From positions 95,225 to 159,224 of the forward strand of contig JAEUKI010000012.1 of assembly GCA_016793325.1 (NCBI GenBank): a stretch of 64,000 nt of DNA. The letters are read 5' to 3'. Position numbers and translations under genes: made by a program. The stretch comes from Myxococcales bacterium. Its GTDB lineage: Bacteria; Myxococcota_A; Polyangia; Polyangiales; Ga0077539. Under the pieces are notes generated by a model. It was not told the DNA's origin and did no database searches. It saw only the letters and a list, made by a program, of their open reading frames with translations. Shown here piece by piece: positions 27,485 to 34,153 of this stretch (position 1 is the first letter of the stretch; every line of letters starts with the position of its first letter).

Positions 27485-29095
27485 TCATCCCACCAACGGC
27501 GCAAATCGCAGCGGGTCGGCGACGTTCTTCACTTTGGCCTGTCGCTCGGCGCCAAAGGTCAGCCCGTGGTCCGCGGGCAGCGCTTCGATCGCCTCGCGCA
27601 TGACGAGGATTTCGTCGCGCTCGGCGCAGCCTTGGAGGCGCGCGGTGTTGTTCATCCCGCTCGAGAAGCCGGTGAAATTGTCGTTGGGTCCGAAGCGGCC
27701 AACGAAGAGCGGCGCGAGGTTGACCCCAGTGCTGACCGCGAGCCCGCCCTCGCGGAGGTGCTCGAACCCGTCGCGCGACGGAAACGCGCTCGTCATCGCG
27801 CGGATCTCTCTCGCGCACTCGACCGCGCGCAGGATCCGGTTCGAGCGATCCGTGTCGAAGAAGGGCGGCCCGAAGAGCGCGATGATGCAGTCGCCGACCA
27901 TCTTGTCGAACACGCCGCCGTGCTTCCACACGATCTCGACGGCCTCGTGCGACCAACGTTCGACGAGGTCGGCGACGGCGCTCGGCGTCTTCAACACCTG
28001 CTCGGACAGCTTCGTGAATCCCGAGATGTCGATGAACACCATCCCCACCTCGGCCTCGCGGGGCGTGAGGTATCGCTTGTCGTAGCCCTCTTCGATGAGC
28101 AATCGCGAGACGTCCTCCGCGCGAAACGAGCGGTGGAGCGTGCGCCACTCTTTGTTGAAGTCGACCACGCGCTGGCGGATGAAGCCCGAGAAGCCCGACA
28201 GGAGCTCTCGATCCCACGTGTTGAACCCGCCGACGGACGAGGTGACGAGGAGCTTGCCGACGACGGTCGTCGTCGTGACGCCGTTGATCAGCACTTCTTC
28301 TTGCGCCCGCTCGAAGCCGAAGCGCTGAAGCAGCGCGGTGTCGCCGCTGCGCAAATGAGCCCGAGCTTCTCGGCGGACGACCTCTTCGTCCGCGTGCGGC
28401 GCGAGCGCGCCCATCGTGTCGAAGCGCAACACGCCTCGCTCGAAGAGCTGCACGTGAACCGTGCTCGTCGAGTCTTCTTCGGCCACGACGACGAGCAACA
28501 GTCGATCGAGGGGAACGCTCTTTGCCAGCACGTCCACCGCGGACTTGAGCCCCTCGGCGAGCACCCTGTGCTTGAGCGCGTCTCCGAGCGACATCATCAC
28601 TCTGTGTCGCTCGCGCGTCGCGCGGATCGAGTAGAGGAAGTTGTCGACCTCCTCGCACATCACGTTGAGCAGAGCCGCGACGTGCTCCGGGTCCTGCGCG
28701 GACTTCGAGTTCGCGTCGAGCACGACGGCCGCCTGTCCGAACCACTCGCCCGCGACGTCGAGCGGCTGCGCCACGAGCACGACGTCACCGCGCCGAAGCG
28801 TCACCGCGTCACCGTCCTTCTCGGTCGCCTCGAGCACCTCGTCGAAGCACGGAACGATCGTGTTTCGCGGGTGCGTGACGGTCACGAGCGAGAGCTCCTC
28901 GCCGAAGCTCCGCAGAAACGCGGCCTTCGCGCCCACCATCGCGCAGAGCGCGGGGAGCACGTGCGCCATGGTGTCCGCGAGCGAGCGTCGCGCTTGCAGC
29001 GACTCTTCGATGAGGTCGTCGATGCGCTCGTTGAGCGCGATCATCTGCCGCGCTTTGTCGAGCTGGCGACGCAGGTCGTTGGTGTCGTCGGTCAT
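27485..29095 (-). CDS. GAF-domain class III adenylate/guanylate cyclase
   Basis: 536 residues, soluble. A coiled N-terminus (1-45) precedes one or two GAF-like regions (about 45-330). The cyclase domain (about 350-535) has FIDISGFTKLSEQ and VGDCIIALFG, which supply both metal-binding Asp residues. It also has GMNNTARLQ with the transition-state Asn and Arg. These residues look intact, so it should make a cyclic nucleotide, probably cAMP. The start was set at MTDDTNDL; the longer frame has no coding character. A TACGAT 12 nt upstream could be its -10 box. Confidence 0.85.
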   Translation of the reverse strand: MTDDTNDLRRQLDKARQMIALNERIDDLIEESLQARRSLADTMAHVLPALCAMVGAKAAFLRSFGEELSLVTVTHPRNTIVPCFDEVLEATEKDGDAVTLRRGDVVLVAQPLDVAGEWFGQAAVVLDANSKSAQDPEHVAALLNVMCEEVDNFLYSIRATRERHRVMMSLGDALKHRVLAEGLKSAVDVLAKSVPLDRLLLVVVAEEDSTSTVHVQLFERGVLRFDTMGALAPHADEEVVRREARAHLRSGDTALLQRFGFERAQEEVLINGVTTTTVVGKLLVTSSVGGFNTWDRELLSGFSGFIRQRVVDFNKEWRTLHRSFRAEDVSRLLIEEGYDKRYLTPREAEVGMVFIDISGFTKLSEQVLKTPSAVADLVERWSHEAVEIVWKHGGVFDKMVGDCIIALFGPPFFDTDRSNRILRAVECAREIRAMTSAFPSRDGFEHLREGGLAVSTGVNLAPLFVGRFGPNDNFTGFSSGMNNTARLQGCAERDEILVMREAIEALPADHGLTFGAERQAKVKNVADPLRFAPLVG

Positions 29096-29188
29096 CGTGG
29101 GCTCAGGATCGTACGCGAATCGACGGCAAGTCTGACGGTGCATCGCGAGCGCGTCGGCGATCTTCGACCCGCGCGGAGCGGGCGCTCG

Positions 29189-30400
29189 TTACGGCGCTCC
29201 GAGCTGGCGTGCGCCGCGCCGAGCATCTTCGTCTCGCTCGCCGAGCGCGATCAGCGCAGCCTCGATCTCGCTGCGCGAATTGCGAAGCAGCGACGAATCT
29301 CGCGAGAGGATCCGCCCGAGCGACGCGACGCGAAGCTCTTGTGCTCGGACGAACTCGAGCCAACCGGCGACGTCGGGATCCGACGGGGTCGTCGGCAGAA
29401 GCCGCCGATGTGTGTCCAATCCGAGCGTGGTCGTTCCGACCCGCAACAGCCATCGATCGCGGTCGAAAACGGCGTGCACGAGGGGCAGCGCGCGGTCTCG
29501 ACACGCGATGGACTCGCCCGTGGCTGCGCAGTCGATCGAGCAAATTTGCCGACGAAACGCGTAGTGCGCGACGCGCTCGCTCGCCGGCGAAAGCACCTCG
29601 ATCCAGCGCTCGTCGTCCCGAGCGCGCGCGGCGATCACGACGAGATCGTCGACTCGATCGCCGTCGACGTCGGCGTACGCGCGGTGCTCGACCGCGCTCC
29701 ATTCGCCGCCAACGGCAGTCGTCGCCGCGACGGCGTTCGGCGCAAACGGCCGAAGTTCGCTCCCTGTCCACCGCATTACAACACGATCGAATGGCTCTGC
29801 GTCGAGCACCACGAGCCTCGCGCCAGCGCTCGTCGCGCACCCGACGTAGAGCTCGTCTGCGCCGGCTTCGAAGCGCGCTTCGACTTCGCGTCGCGCGACC
29901 GCTGAAGCGCTTCGCCCGGCGGGCGACCTGCTCCATTGCTCGATCAGCGCTGCGCGCTGGACCGCGGGCGGCAAGCGGGGTTCGAGCTCGGCGCGCGCGG
30001 CGGGACAGCGAGCGTCGATCGCGGGTGGGGGCTCGACCGTCGCGATCCGACTGAGGTCGATCCACTGCTGCGCGTCGCCGCCGGAGGGACGAATTTCACG
30101 CACACGAAATCGATTGCGACGCTGCGCGAGGCGCTCGATCGCGCGTTCGACCGCTTCGCGTAGCAGCGCGGACGGCGATGCCACCTGCGCGAAGGCGACC
30201 GTGCGCGCGTTTGGCTCCGAGGGACTCGGCGCATGCGACGACGCCAGCGCGCGCCGCACGTCGACGGTTTGGGCATCCCCCGCGGAGACCGATGCGCGTC
30301 GGCACGCGCCGAGAACACACGCTACCGACACGAACGCTGCGAAGGCCGATCGCGACGCGCGAGGGTCCTGTGTCCGCTCGCGCGTCGCCGAGGTCCGCAT
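29189..30400 (-). CDS. hypothetical lipoprotein
   Basis: 403 residues. The signal peptide has a lipobox (VLGAC). The mature protein has a helical stretch (LLREAVERAIERLAQRR), then several paired strands. One is DVDGDRVDDLVVIAAR, which looks like an FG-GAP/integrin-type calcium-binding repeat with Asp ligands. The tail (RSEIEAALIALGERDEDARRGARQ) is helical. The start was taken at the ATG giving MRTSATRERT, 6 nt from a minus-strand TACGCG hexamer. Role unknown; a surface-binding or sensing protein is plausible. Confidence 0.65.
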   Translation of the reverse strand: MRTSATRERTQDPRASRSAFAAFVSVACVLGACRRASVSAGDAQTVDVRRALASSHAPSPSEPNARTVAFAQVASPSALLREAVERAIERLAQRRNRFRVREIRPSGGDAQQWIDLSRIATVEPPPAIDARCPAARAELEPRLPPAVQRAALIEQWSRSPAGRSASAVARREVEARFEAGADELYVGCATSAGARLVVLDAEPFDRVVMRWTGSELRPFAPNAVAATTAVGGEWSAVEHRAYADVDGDRVDDLVVIAARARDDERWIEVLSPASERVAHYAFRRQICSIDCAATGESIACRDRALPLVHAVFDRDRWLLRVGTTTLGLDTHRRLLPTTPSDPDVAGWLEFVRAQELRVASLGRILSRDSSLLRNSRSEIEAALIALGERDEDARRGARQLGAP

Positions 30401-30426
30401 GCGCGACGCGTAGCACGATCGCCCGG

Positions 30427-30939
30427 TCAGAGCCCGGGTGCGCCGTCGGTGATCCACTGGCGAATGACCGCGATCTGCTCGTTGGCGAGCGGGACCGACG
30501 GCATGCGCTCGCCGCACGTCCCCGCGTCGGTTTGGCACTCGGTGAGCGACGGCATCGTCCCTTCGAGCTTGTGGAGGAGGTAGCTGTCCGTGGGTCGACC
30601 AGGCTCGATGAGCCGCAACCGCGGAACCTGCAACGATCGAAGCGCGAGCGTCCCGCGAATGTGCTGCTCGCTGAGGTCGCGCGACTGCGGCGTACGCCCG
30701 TCGCCGTGGTGGCAGTACATCGATCCGCAGGACTCGACGAGCACACGCAACGCAGGAGCCGCGCGCGGATCGACGCCCGCAGCGTCGAAGGGCGCGGCGT
30801 CATTCGCGCTCGCGTCGGAGGGCGCCGTCGTCGTTGCGTCCGCGGCAGCGTCCGTCTGTGTCGACCCATCGACAGCGGGCGACGCAGGAGCGCACGCGAC
30901 GAGCGCGACCGCGAACAGTGACATCCAGCGAGCGTTCAT
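30427..30939 (-). CDS. lipoprotein with C-x3-CH haem-like motif
   Basis: 170 residues. The signal ends with a lipobox (LVAC). An Asp/Ala/Thr/Ser linker (about 20-60) precedes a domain starting LRVLVESCGSMYCHHGDG. The C-x3-CHH spacing, together with SYLLHKLEG, GERMPSV and IRQWITDGAP, resembles cytochrome c-like domains found in planctomycete and myxobacterial surface proteins. These have a haem attachment motif and a distal Met (MPS). Whether haem is bound is not known. The gene precedes the AT-rich patch at about 30959-31010. Confidence 0.7.
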   Translation of the reverse strand: MNARWMSLFAVALVACAPASPAVDGSTQTDAAADATTTAPSDASANDAAPFDAAGVDPRAAPALRVLVESCGSMYCHHGDGRTPQSRDLSEQHIRGTLALRSLQVPRLRLIEPGRPTDSYLLHKLEGTMPSLTECQTDAGTCGERMPSVPLANEQIAVIRQWITDGAPGL

Positions 30940-30958
30940 GAAGGGTGAGGGTGGGCGC

Positions 30959-31010
30959 GATTCATTGGATTGTGAATCGATATGATCAATATTTGATTGG
31001 ATTGATATCG
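30959..31010. promoter_or_regulatory. AT-rich patch with nested inverted and direct repeats
   Basis: In a GC-rich window these roughly 50 bases are only about one third G+C. They contain GATTCA (30959-30964) paired with TGAATC (30973-30978), and ATCAA-TAT-TTGAT (30985-30997). ATTGGATTG occurs twice, at 30964-30972 and 30996-31004, 32 bp apart. CGATAT (30978-30983) faces ATATCG (31005-31010). This could be an operator for the lipoprotein at 30427 or for the toxin-antitoxin genes, or a recombination scar. No gene is seen in 30940-31155. Confidence 0.45.
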
Positions 31011-31141
31011 CAAATAACGCGCGACGGCCGAGCGCGATCGGTGTTGAATTTGTGGGCTCGAATGGTTCAGCGCGCCGCCGATCGCGAAGCGCGAGACGAG
31101 GCCTCGAGGGCGAGCGTCACACGAGCGCGTCGCCTCGGTGC

Positions 31142-31155
31142 TACGCTCGAAGCCC
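31142..31155 (+). promoter_or_regulatory. leaderless-type -10 hexamer of toxin-antitoxin module 1
   Basis: TACGCT at 31142-31147 is followed by 8 nt and then the ATG at 31156. The stretch GGTGCTACGCTCG-AGC-CATG is repeated almost exactly before module 2, so the promoter was duplicated with the genes. Confidence 0.45.
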
Positions 31156-31392
31156 ATGGCGACGGCGAAAGAGCAGCTCGCGGCGAAGGTACAAGCGATG
31201 ACCGAGGACGAAGCGCGGGAAGCGCTCGCGATGGTCGCGCTGCTCGAAGCGCCTCTCAGCGAGTCCGAAGACGCGATCTTGCGCGCGCGGCTCGATGCGG
31301 CGGACCGCGGCGGGCTCGCGCCACACGACGATGTGATGGCTCGCTTGCGAGCGCGGTTCACGGGAGAGCACAAGCGGGCGTCGGGGGAATGA
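31156..31392 (+). CDS. antitoxin of toxin-antitoxin module 1
   Basis: 78 residues. The first 25 (TAKEQLAAKVQAMTEDEA) match the second antitoxin at 31715 closely, while the C-terminal part differs (EADRG-like AADRGGLAPHDDVMARLRARF). This part resembles the degron or toxin-wrapping tail of RelB/ParD-type antitoxins. There is no obvious helix-turn-helix or ribbon-helix-helix. The stop overlaps the toxin start (ATGA), the usual arrangement. It should neutralise the adjacent RelE/ParE-like toxin. Confidence 0.75.
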   Translation: MATAKEQLAAKVQAMTEDEAREALAMVALLEAPLSESEDAILRARLDAADRGGLAPHDDVMARLRARFTGEHKRASGE

Positions 31393-31670
31393 CGGTTCGG
31401 TGGTTGCCCGAAGCAGAAGAAGACGCCGTTGCGGTGGGGGACTGGCTGAGCGAGCGAAACCCCCGCGCGGCGCTCGCCGTGCTCGAGCACATCGACCGCG
31501 TGCTCGCGCTGCTAGACGACGGGCTCGAAGGATCGATCGCGCGCCTCACCGACGGTCGTGCGGCTCGCCGCTGGCCCGTCGGAACACTGGTGATCTACGA
31601 CCGACGAAGAGGTGACGTGCTCGAAGTCCTCCGTGTCTTCGACGCGCGACGCGAGCCCATCGAGAAGTGA
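31389..31670 (+). CDS. RelE/ParE-family toxin of module 1
   Basis: 93 residues. MTVRWLPEAEEDAVAVGDWLSERNP is a typical ParE/RelE opening, and the C-terminal block (RRWPVGTLVIYDRRRGDVLEVLRVFDARREPIEK) holds the beta-sheet core with basic residues. RelE members cut mRNA on ribosomes and ParE members inhibit gyrase; the sequence does not decide between them. It is highly similar at its C-terminus to the second toxin at 31948. Translation is probably coupled to the antitoxin. Confidence 0.82.
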   Translation: MTVRWLPEAEEDAVAVGDWLSERNPRAALAVLEHIDRVLALLDDGLEGSIARLTDGRAARRWPVGTLVIYDRRRGDVLEVLRVFDARREPIEK

Positions 31671-31700
31671 CCGCGCGGCGCGATTGAATCGCGCCGGTGC

Positions 31701-31714
31701 TACGCTCGGAGCTC
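31701..31714 (+). promoter_or_regulatory. leaderless-type -10 hexamer of toxin-antitoxin module 2
   Basis: TACGCT at 31701-31706, 8 nt before the ATG at 31715. This is the same spacing and nearly the same sequence as before module 1. Confidence 0.45.
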
Positions 31715-31951
31715 ATGTCGACCACGGCGAAAGAGCAGCTCGCGGCCCGTGTGGCGGCGATGACCGAGGATGAAGCGCGAGCCGCGTTGGAAGCGCTCGA
31801 CAATCCCGACGGGCTCACCGACGACGAGCGCCGCGGCATCCTCGATGCGATGGCGGCGATGGACCGCGGCGAAGGCATCGATGGCGAGCTCGTGTTTCGC
31901 GAGACGCAGTCCATCATCGACGCTGCGAAGCAACGACGAGCTGCGGGATGA
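31715..31951 (+). CDS. antitoxin of toxin-antitoxin module 2
   Basis: 78 residues with the same N-terminal block as the module 1 antitoxin (TAKEQLAARVAAMTEDEAR). Its C-terminal half is unrelated in sequence (DERRGILDAMAAMDRGEGIDGELVFRETQ). If the C-terminus sets toxin specificity, the two antitoxins may not cross-protect. The stop overlaps the toxin start as ATGA. Confidence 0.75.
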   Translation: MSTTAKEQLAARVAAMTEDEARAALEALDNPDGLTDDERRGILDAMAAMDRGEGIDGELVFRETQSIIDAAKQRRAAG

Positions 31952-32232
31952 CCGTTCGATTCACGGCGCTCGCGCGAAGAGAGTTTTCTGCTTCGATCGA
32001 GTGGCTCGTCGAACGAAACCCCGACGCAGCGCAGTCGCTTCGAGATCGGTTGCTGGCCGTCGTGACCTCACTCGAGGCCCGCGAGTTCGAAGGTCGCGAG
32101 GTCACGATTGCGCGAGGCGTGACGGTGCACCGCTGGCCCGTCGGAACACTGGTGATCTACTACCGACGCAAGGGCGACGCGCTGTTGGTGCTCCGCGTCT
32201 TCGAAGCGCGACGAGAACCCATCGAGCGGTGA
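31948..32232 (+). CDS. RelE/ParE-family toxin of module 2
   Basis: 94 residues. MTVRFTALARREFSASIEWLVERNPDAAQSL is a clear ParE/RelE N-terminus. The C-terminal HRWPVGTLVIYYRRKGDALLVLRVFEARREPIER is nearly the same as in module 1, while the middle differs. The pair probably arose by tandem duplication and then divergence of the toxin-antitoxin contact surface. The last strand retains the Tyr and basic residues typical of RelE-like proteins. Confidence 0.82.
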   Translation: MTVRFTALARREFSASIEWLVERNPDAAQSLRDRLLAVVTSLEAREFEGREVTIARGVTVHRWPVGTLVIYYRRKGDALLVLRVFEARREPIER

Positions 32233-32324
32233 GCGCGGCGCCTCACGATCGCCCCACAAAGGCCGCTCGCTCGATTCGCAAAGCGAACCGCCTCGAAGCG
32301 GTGAATCCCCCCGTTTGGATTCGT

Positions 32325-32400
32325 TGGCGTCCCTGACGGGATTCGAACCCGTGTTAGCGACGTGAAAAGCCGCGGTCCTGGGCCTCTAGACGACAGGGAC
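32325..32400 (-). tRNA. tRNA-Glu (TTC), 3' CCA encoded
   Basis: Minus strand, 76 nt. The acceptor GTCCCTG pairs with CAGGGAC, with discriminator G followed by an encoded CCA. The anticodon stem GCGGC/GTCGC (one G-T pair) surrounds the loop TTTTCAC, giving anticodon TTC. The T arm is ACGGG-TTCGAAT-CCCGT. It lies between toxin-antitoxin module 2 and the carboxylase genes. No integrase or attachment-site duplication was seen near it. Confidence 0.96.
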
Positions 32401-32518
32401 GAACACTACTCTTGGCCGAGGAGCGCGCGGAAGATACATCGATTTGCGCCGACCGCAAGCCTCGAGTGAAGCGTCTTCCCTCCGACGCGCACCCGGGCGC
32501 ATCCTTCGCCCCGAAAAA

Positions 32519-34153
32519 ATGAGTGCAACGAATCCGTCGGACGCGATCGTTCCGTCGCTCGAAGATCCGCTCGCGCCGTCTGCGCCCCGCGCAGAGACGC
32601 CCTCGGTCTACGACCGGACGATCGAAGAGGGCTTGGCCCTCCGAGAGAAGCCGCGAAACCCAGGGATCGAACCGATCGTTCGTCAGCACGCCAAGCGGCG
32701 CATGACGATCTGGGAGCGCATCAACGTCCTGACGCCCGAGCGCCCGGACGTCCTGTTTGAAAACTGGGGCCCGAATCTCGACGGCGCCTCCCTCGTCACC
32801 GCGATCCTCCGCATCGGAGACCGCGACGTCGCTTGCTACGGTCACGACTTCACCGTTCGCGCTGGCTCCATGGACGCCACCAACGGAAAGAAGCTCGCGC
32901 GACTCTTTCAGCTCGCGGGCGAGAAGGGCATTCCCCTCATCGGGATGAACGACTCCGCGGGCGCGTACGTCCCCGCGGGCGTCGGCGGTCTCGACGGCTA
33001 CGCCGAGGCGTTCACCGCGCTTCGAAAGATCAACGGCGTCGTCCCGAGCATCATGTGCATGTTCGGCTTCAACGCGGGCGGAGGCAGCTACTTGCCTCGC
33101 CAAGGCTCGTTCGTGATCCAGCCGGGCGACACGTTCTTCGGCCTCACAGGGCCCGGCGTCGTGAAGTCGGTGCTCGGCGAAGACGTGACCCCCGACGACC
33201 TCGGCGGACCCAAGGTGCACGGAGCCTCGGGCGTCGCGGACCTCACCGTCGCCGACGAGGTCGCGGCGCTGCGCATCACGCTTCGCTTGCTCTCGTACTT
33301 GCCGAGCAACAATCGCTCGTTCGCGCCCGTGCAGAGCACGAGCGACCCGATCGACCGCGCGACGCCCGAGATCGACACGCTCTTGCGCAAGACGTTCGAC
33401 TCGCCGACGGGGTTCAACACTCCGTTCGACATTTCGCTGCTCATTCAGCAGGTGTCCGACCACGGCGACTACTTCGAAGTGCAGCCCGCGCGCGCTCGAA
33501 ACATGATCACCGCGTTCGCGCGCCTCGGCGGAAACGTCGTGGGCTGGGTCGCCAACAACTCCGCCGTCGCGTCGGGCCAGATCGACGTCGCCGCGGCGTA
33601 CAAAGCCGCGCGCTTCATCCGCTTCTGCAACCTCTACAACATCCCGGTGATCTTCGTCGAAGACACCACCGGCTTTCTGCCCGGCAAGGAGCAAGAGACG
33701 CTCGGGATCGTGCAAGCGGGACGCGCGATGCTCGACGCGATCGTCGACCTTCGAACGCCGCGCATCTTGCTGCTCGTCCGCAACGCGTTCGGCGGCGCGT
33801 ACGCGTCGTTCAACAACTACCCCACGGGCGCCGACCTCGTGCTCGCGCTGCCGACGACGCGCGTCGCCGTGATGGGCCCAGCAGGAAAAGAGTTCGTCTA
33901 CAAAGACGAGCTCCGAAAGATCCGCGCAGAGGCCAAGACGCAAGGCCCCGAGTGGCTCAAGGCGCGCGAAGCCGAGCTCAATCAACGCTACGAGCGCGAG
34001 CTGATGAACCCGCGCGAGGCCCTCTCGCTCGGCTCGATCTCGCGGCTCTGCGATCCCAAGGACCTTCGTTCGGCGCTCGGGCGGGGCGTCTCGTTCTTCT
34101 TGCGCCACTACACGCCGAGCCCGATGTGCGGCCCGCAGCGGGAGTTTCACTGA
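32519..34153 (+). CDS. acyl-CoA carboxylase, carboxyltransferase subunit
   Basis: 544 residues with the carboxyltransferase fold of the PccB/AccD-like family. N-half landmarks are [33 protein letters not shown] and [17 protein letters not shown]-half landmarks are [38 protein letters not shown] and [11 protein letters not shown]. Length is normal for a propionyl- or geranyl-type subunit. It carboxylates an acyl-CoA using carboxybiotin from the partner encoded directly downstream (ATG overlaps the TGA). Substrate is not certain: acetyl-, propionyl- or a longer acyl-CoA. Confidence 0.9.
   Translation: MSATNPSDAIVPSLEDPLAPSAPRAETPSVYDRTIEEGLALREKPRNPGIEPIVRQHAKRRMTIWERINVLTPERPDVLFENWGPNLDGASLVTAILRIGDRDVACYGHDFTVRAGSMDATNGKKLARLFQLAGEKGIPLIGMNDSAGAYVPAGVGGLDGYAEAFTALRKINGVVPSIMCMFGFNAGGGSYLPRQGSFVIQPGDTFFGLTGPGVVKSVLGEDVTPDDLGGPKVHGASGVADLTVADEVAALRITLRLLSYLPSNNRSFAPVQSTSDPIDRATPEIDTLLRKTFDSPTGFNTPFDISLLIQQVSDHGDYFEVQPARARNMITAFARLGGNVVGWVANNSAVASGQIDVAAAYKAARFIRFCNLYNIPVIFVEDTTGFLPGKEQETLGIVQAGRAMLDAIVDLRTPRILLLVRNAFGGAYASFNNYPTGADLVLALPTTRVAVMGPAGKEFVYKDELRKIRAEAKTQGPEWLKAREAELNQRYERELMNPREALSLGSISRLCDPKDLRSALGRGVSFFLRHYTPSPMCGPQREFH

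Noticed and set aside
32325..32400. tRNA-Glu as a possible integration site
   Set aside because: No integrase gene, no duplicated 3' end of the tRNA, and the neighbouring genes have the same base composition as the rest of the window.
32354..34150. Minus-strand 598-residue open frame opposite the carboxyltransferase gene
   Set aside because: It is composed of Arg, His, Val and Glu without any fold pattern; the plus strand carries a complete conserved enzyme.
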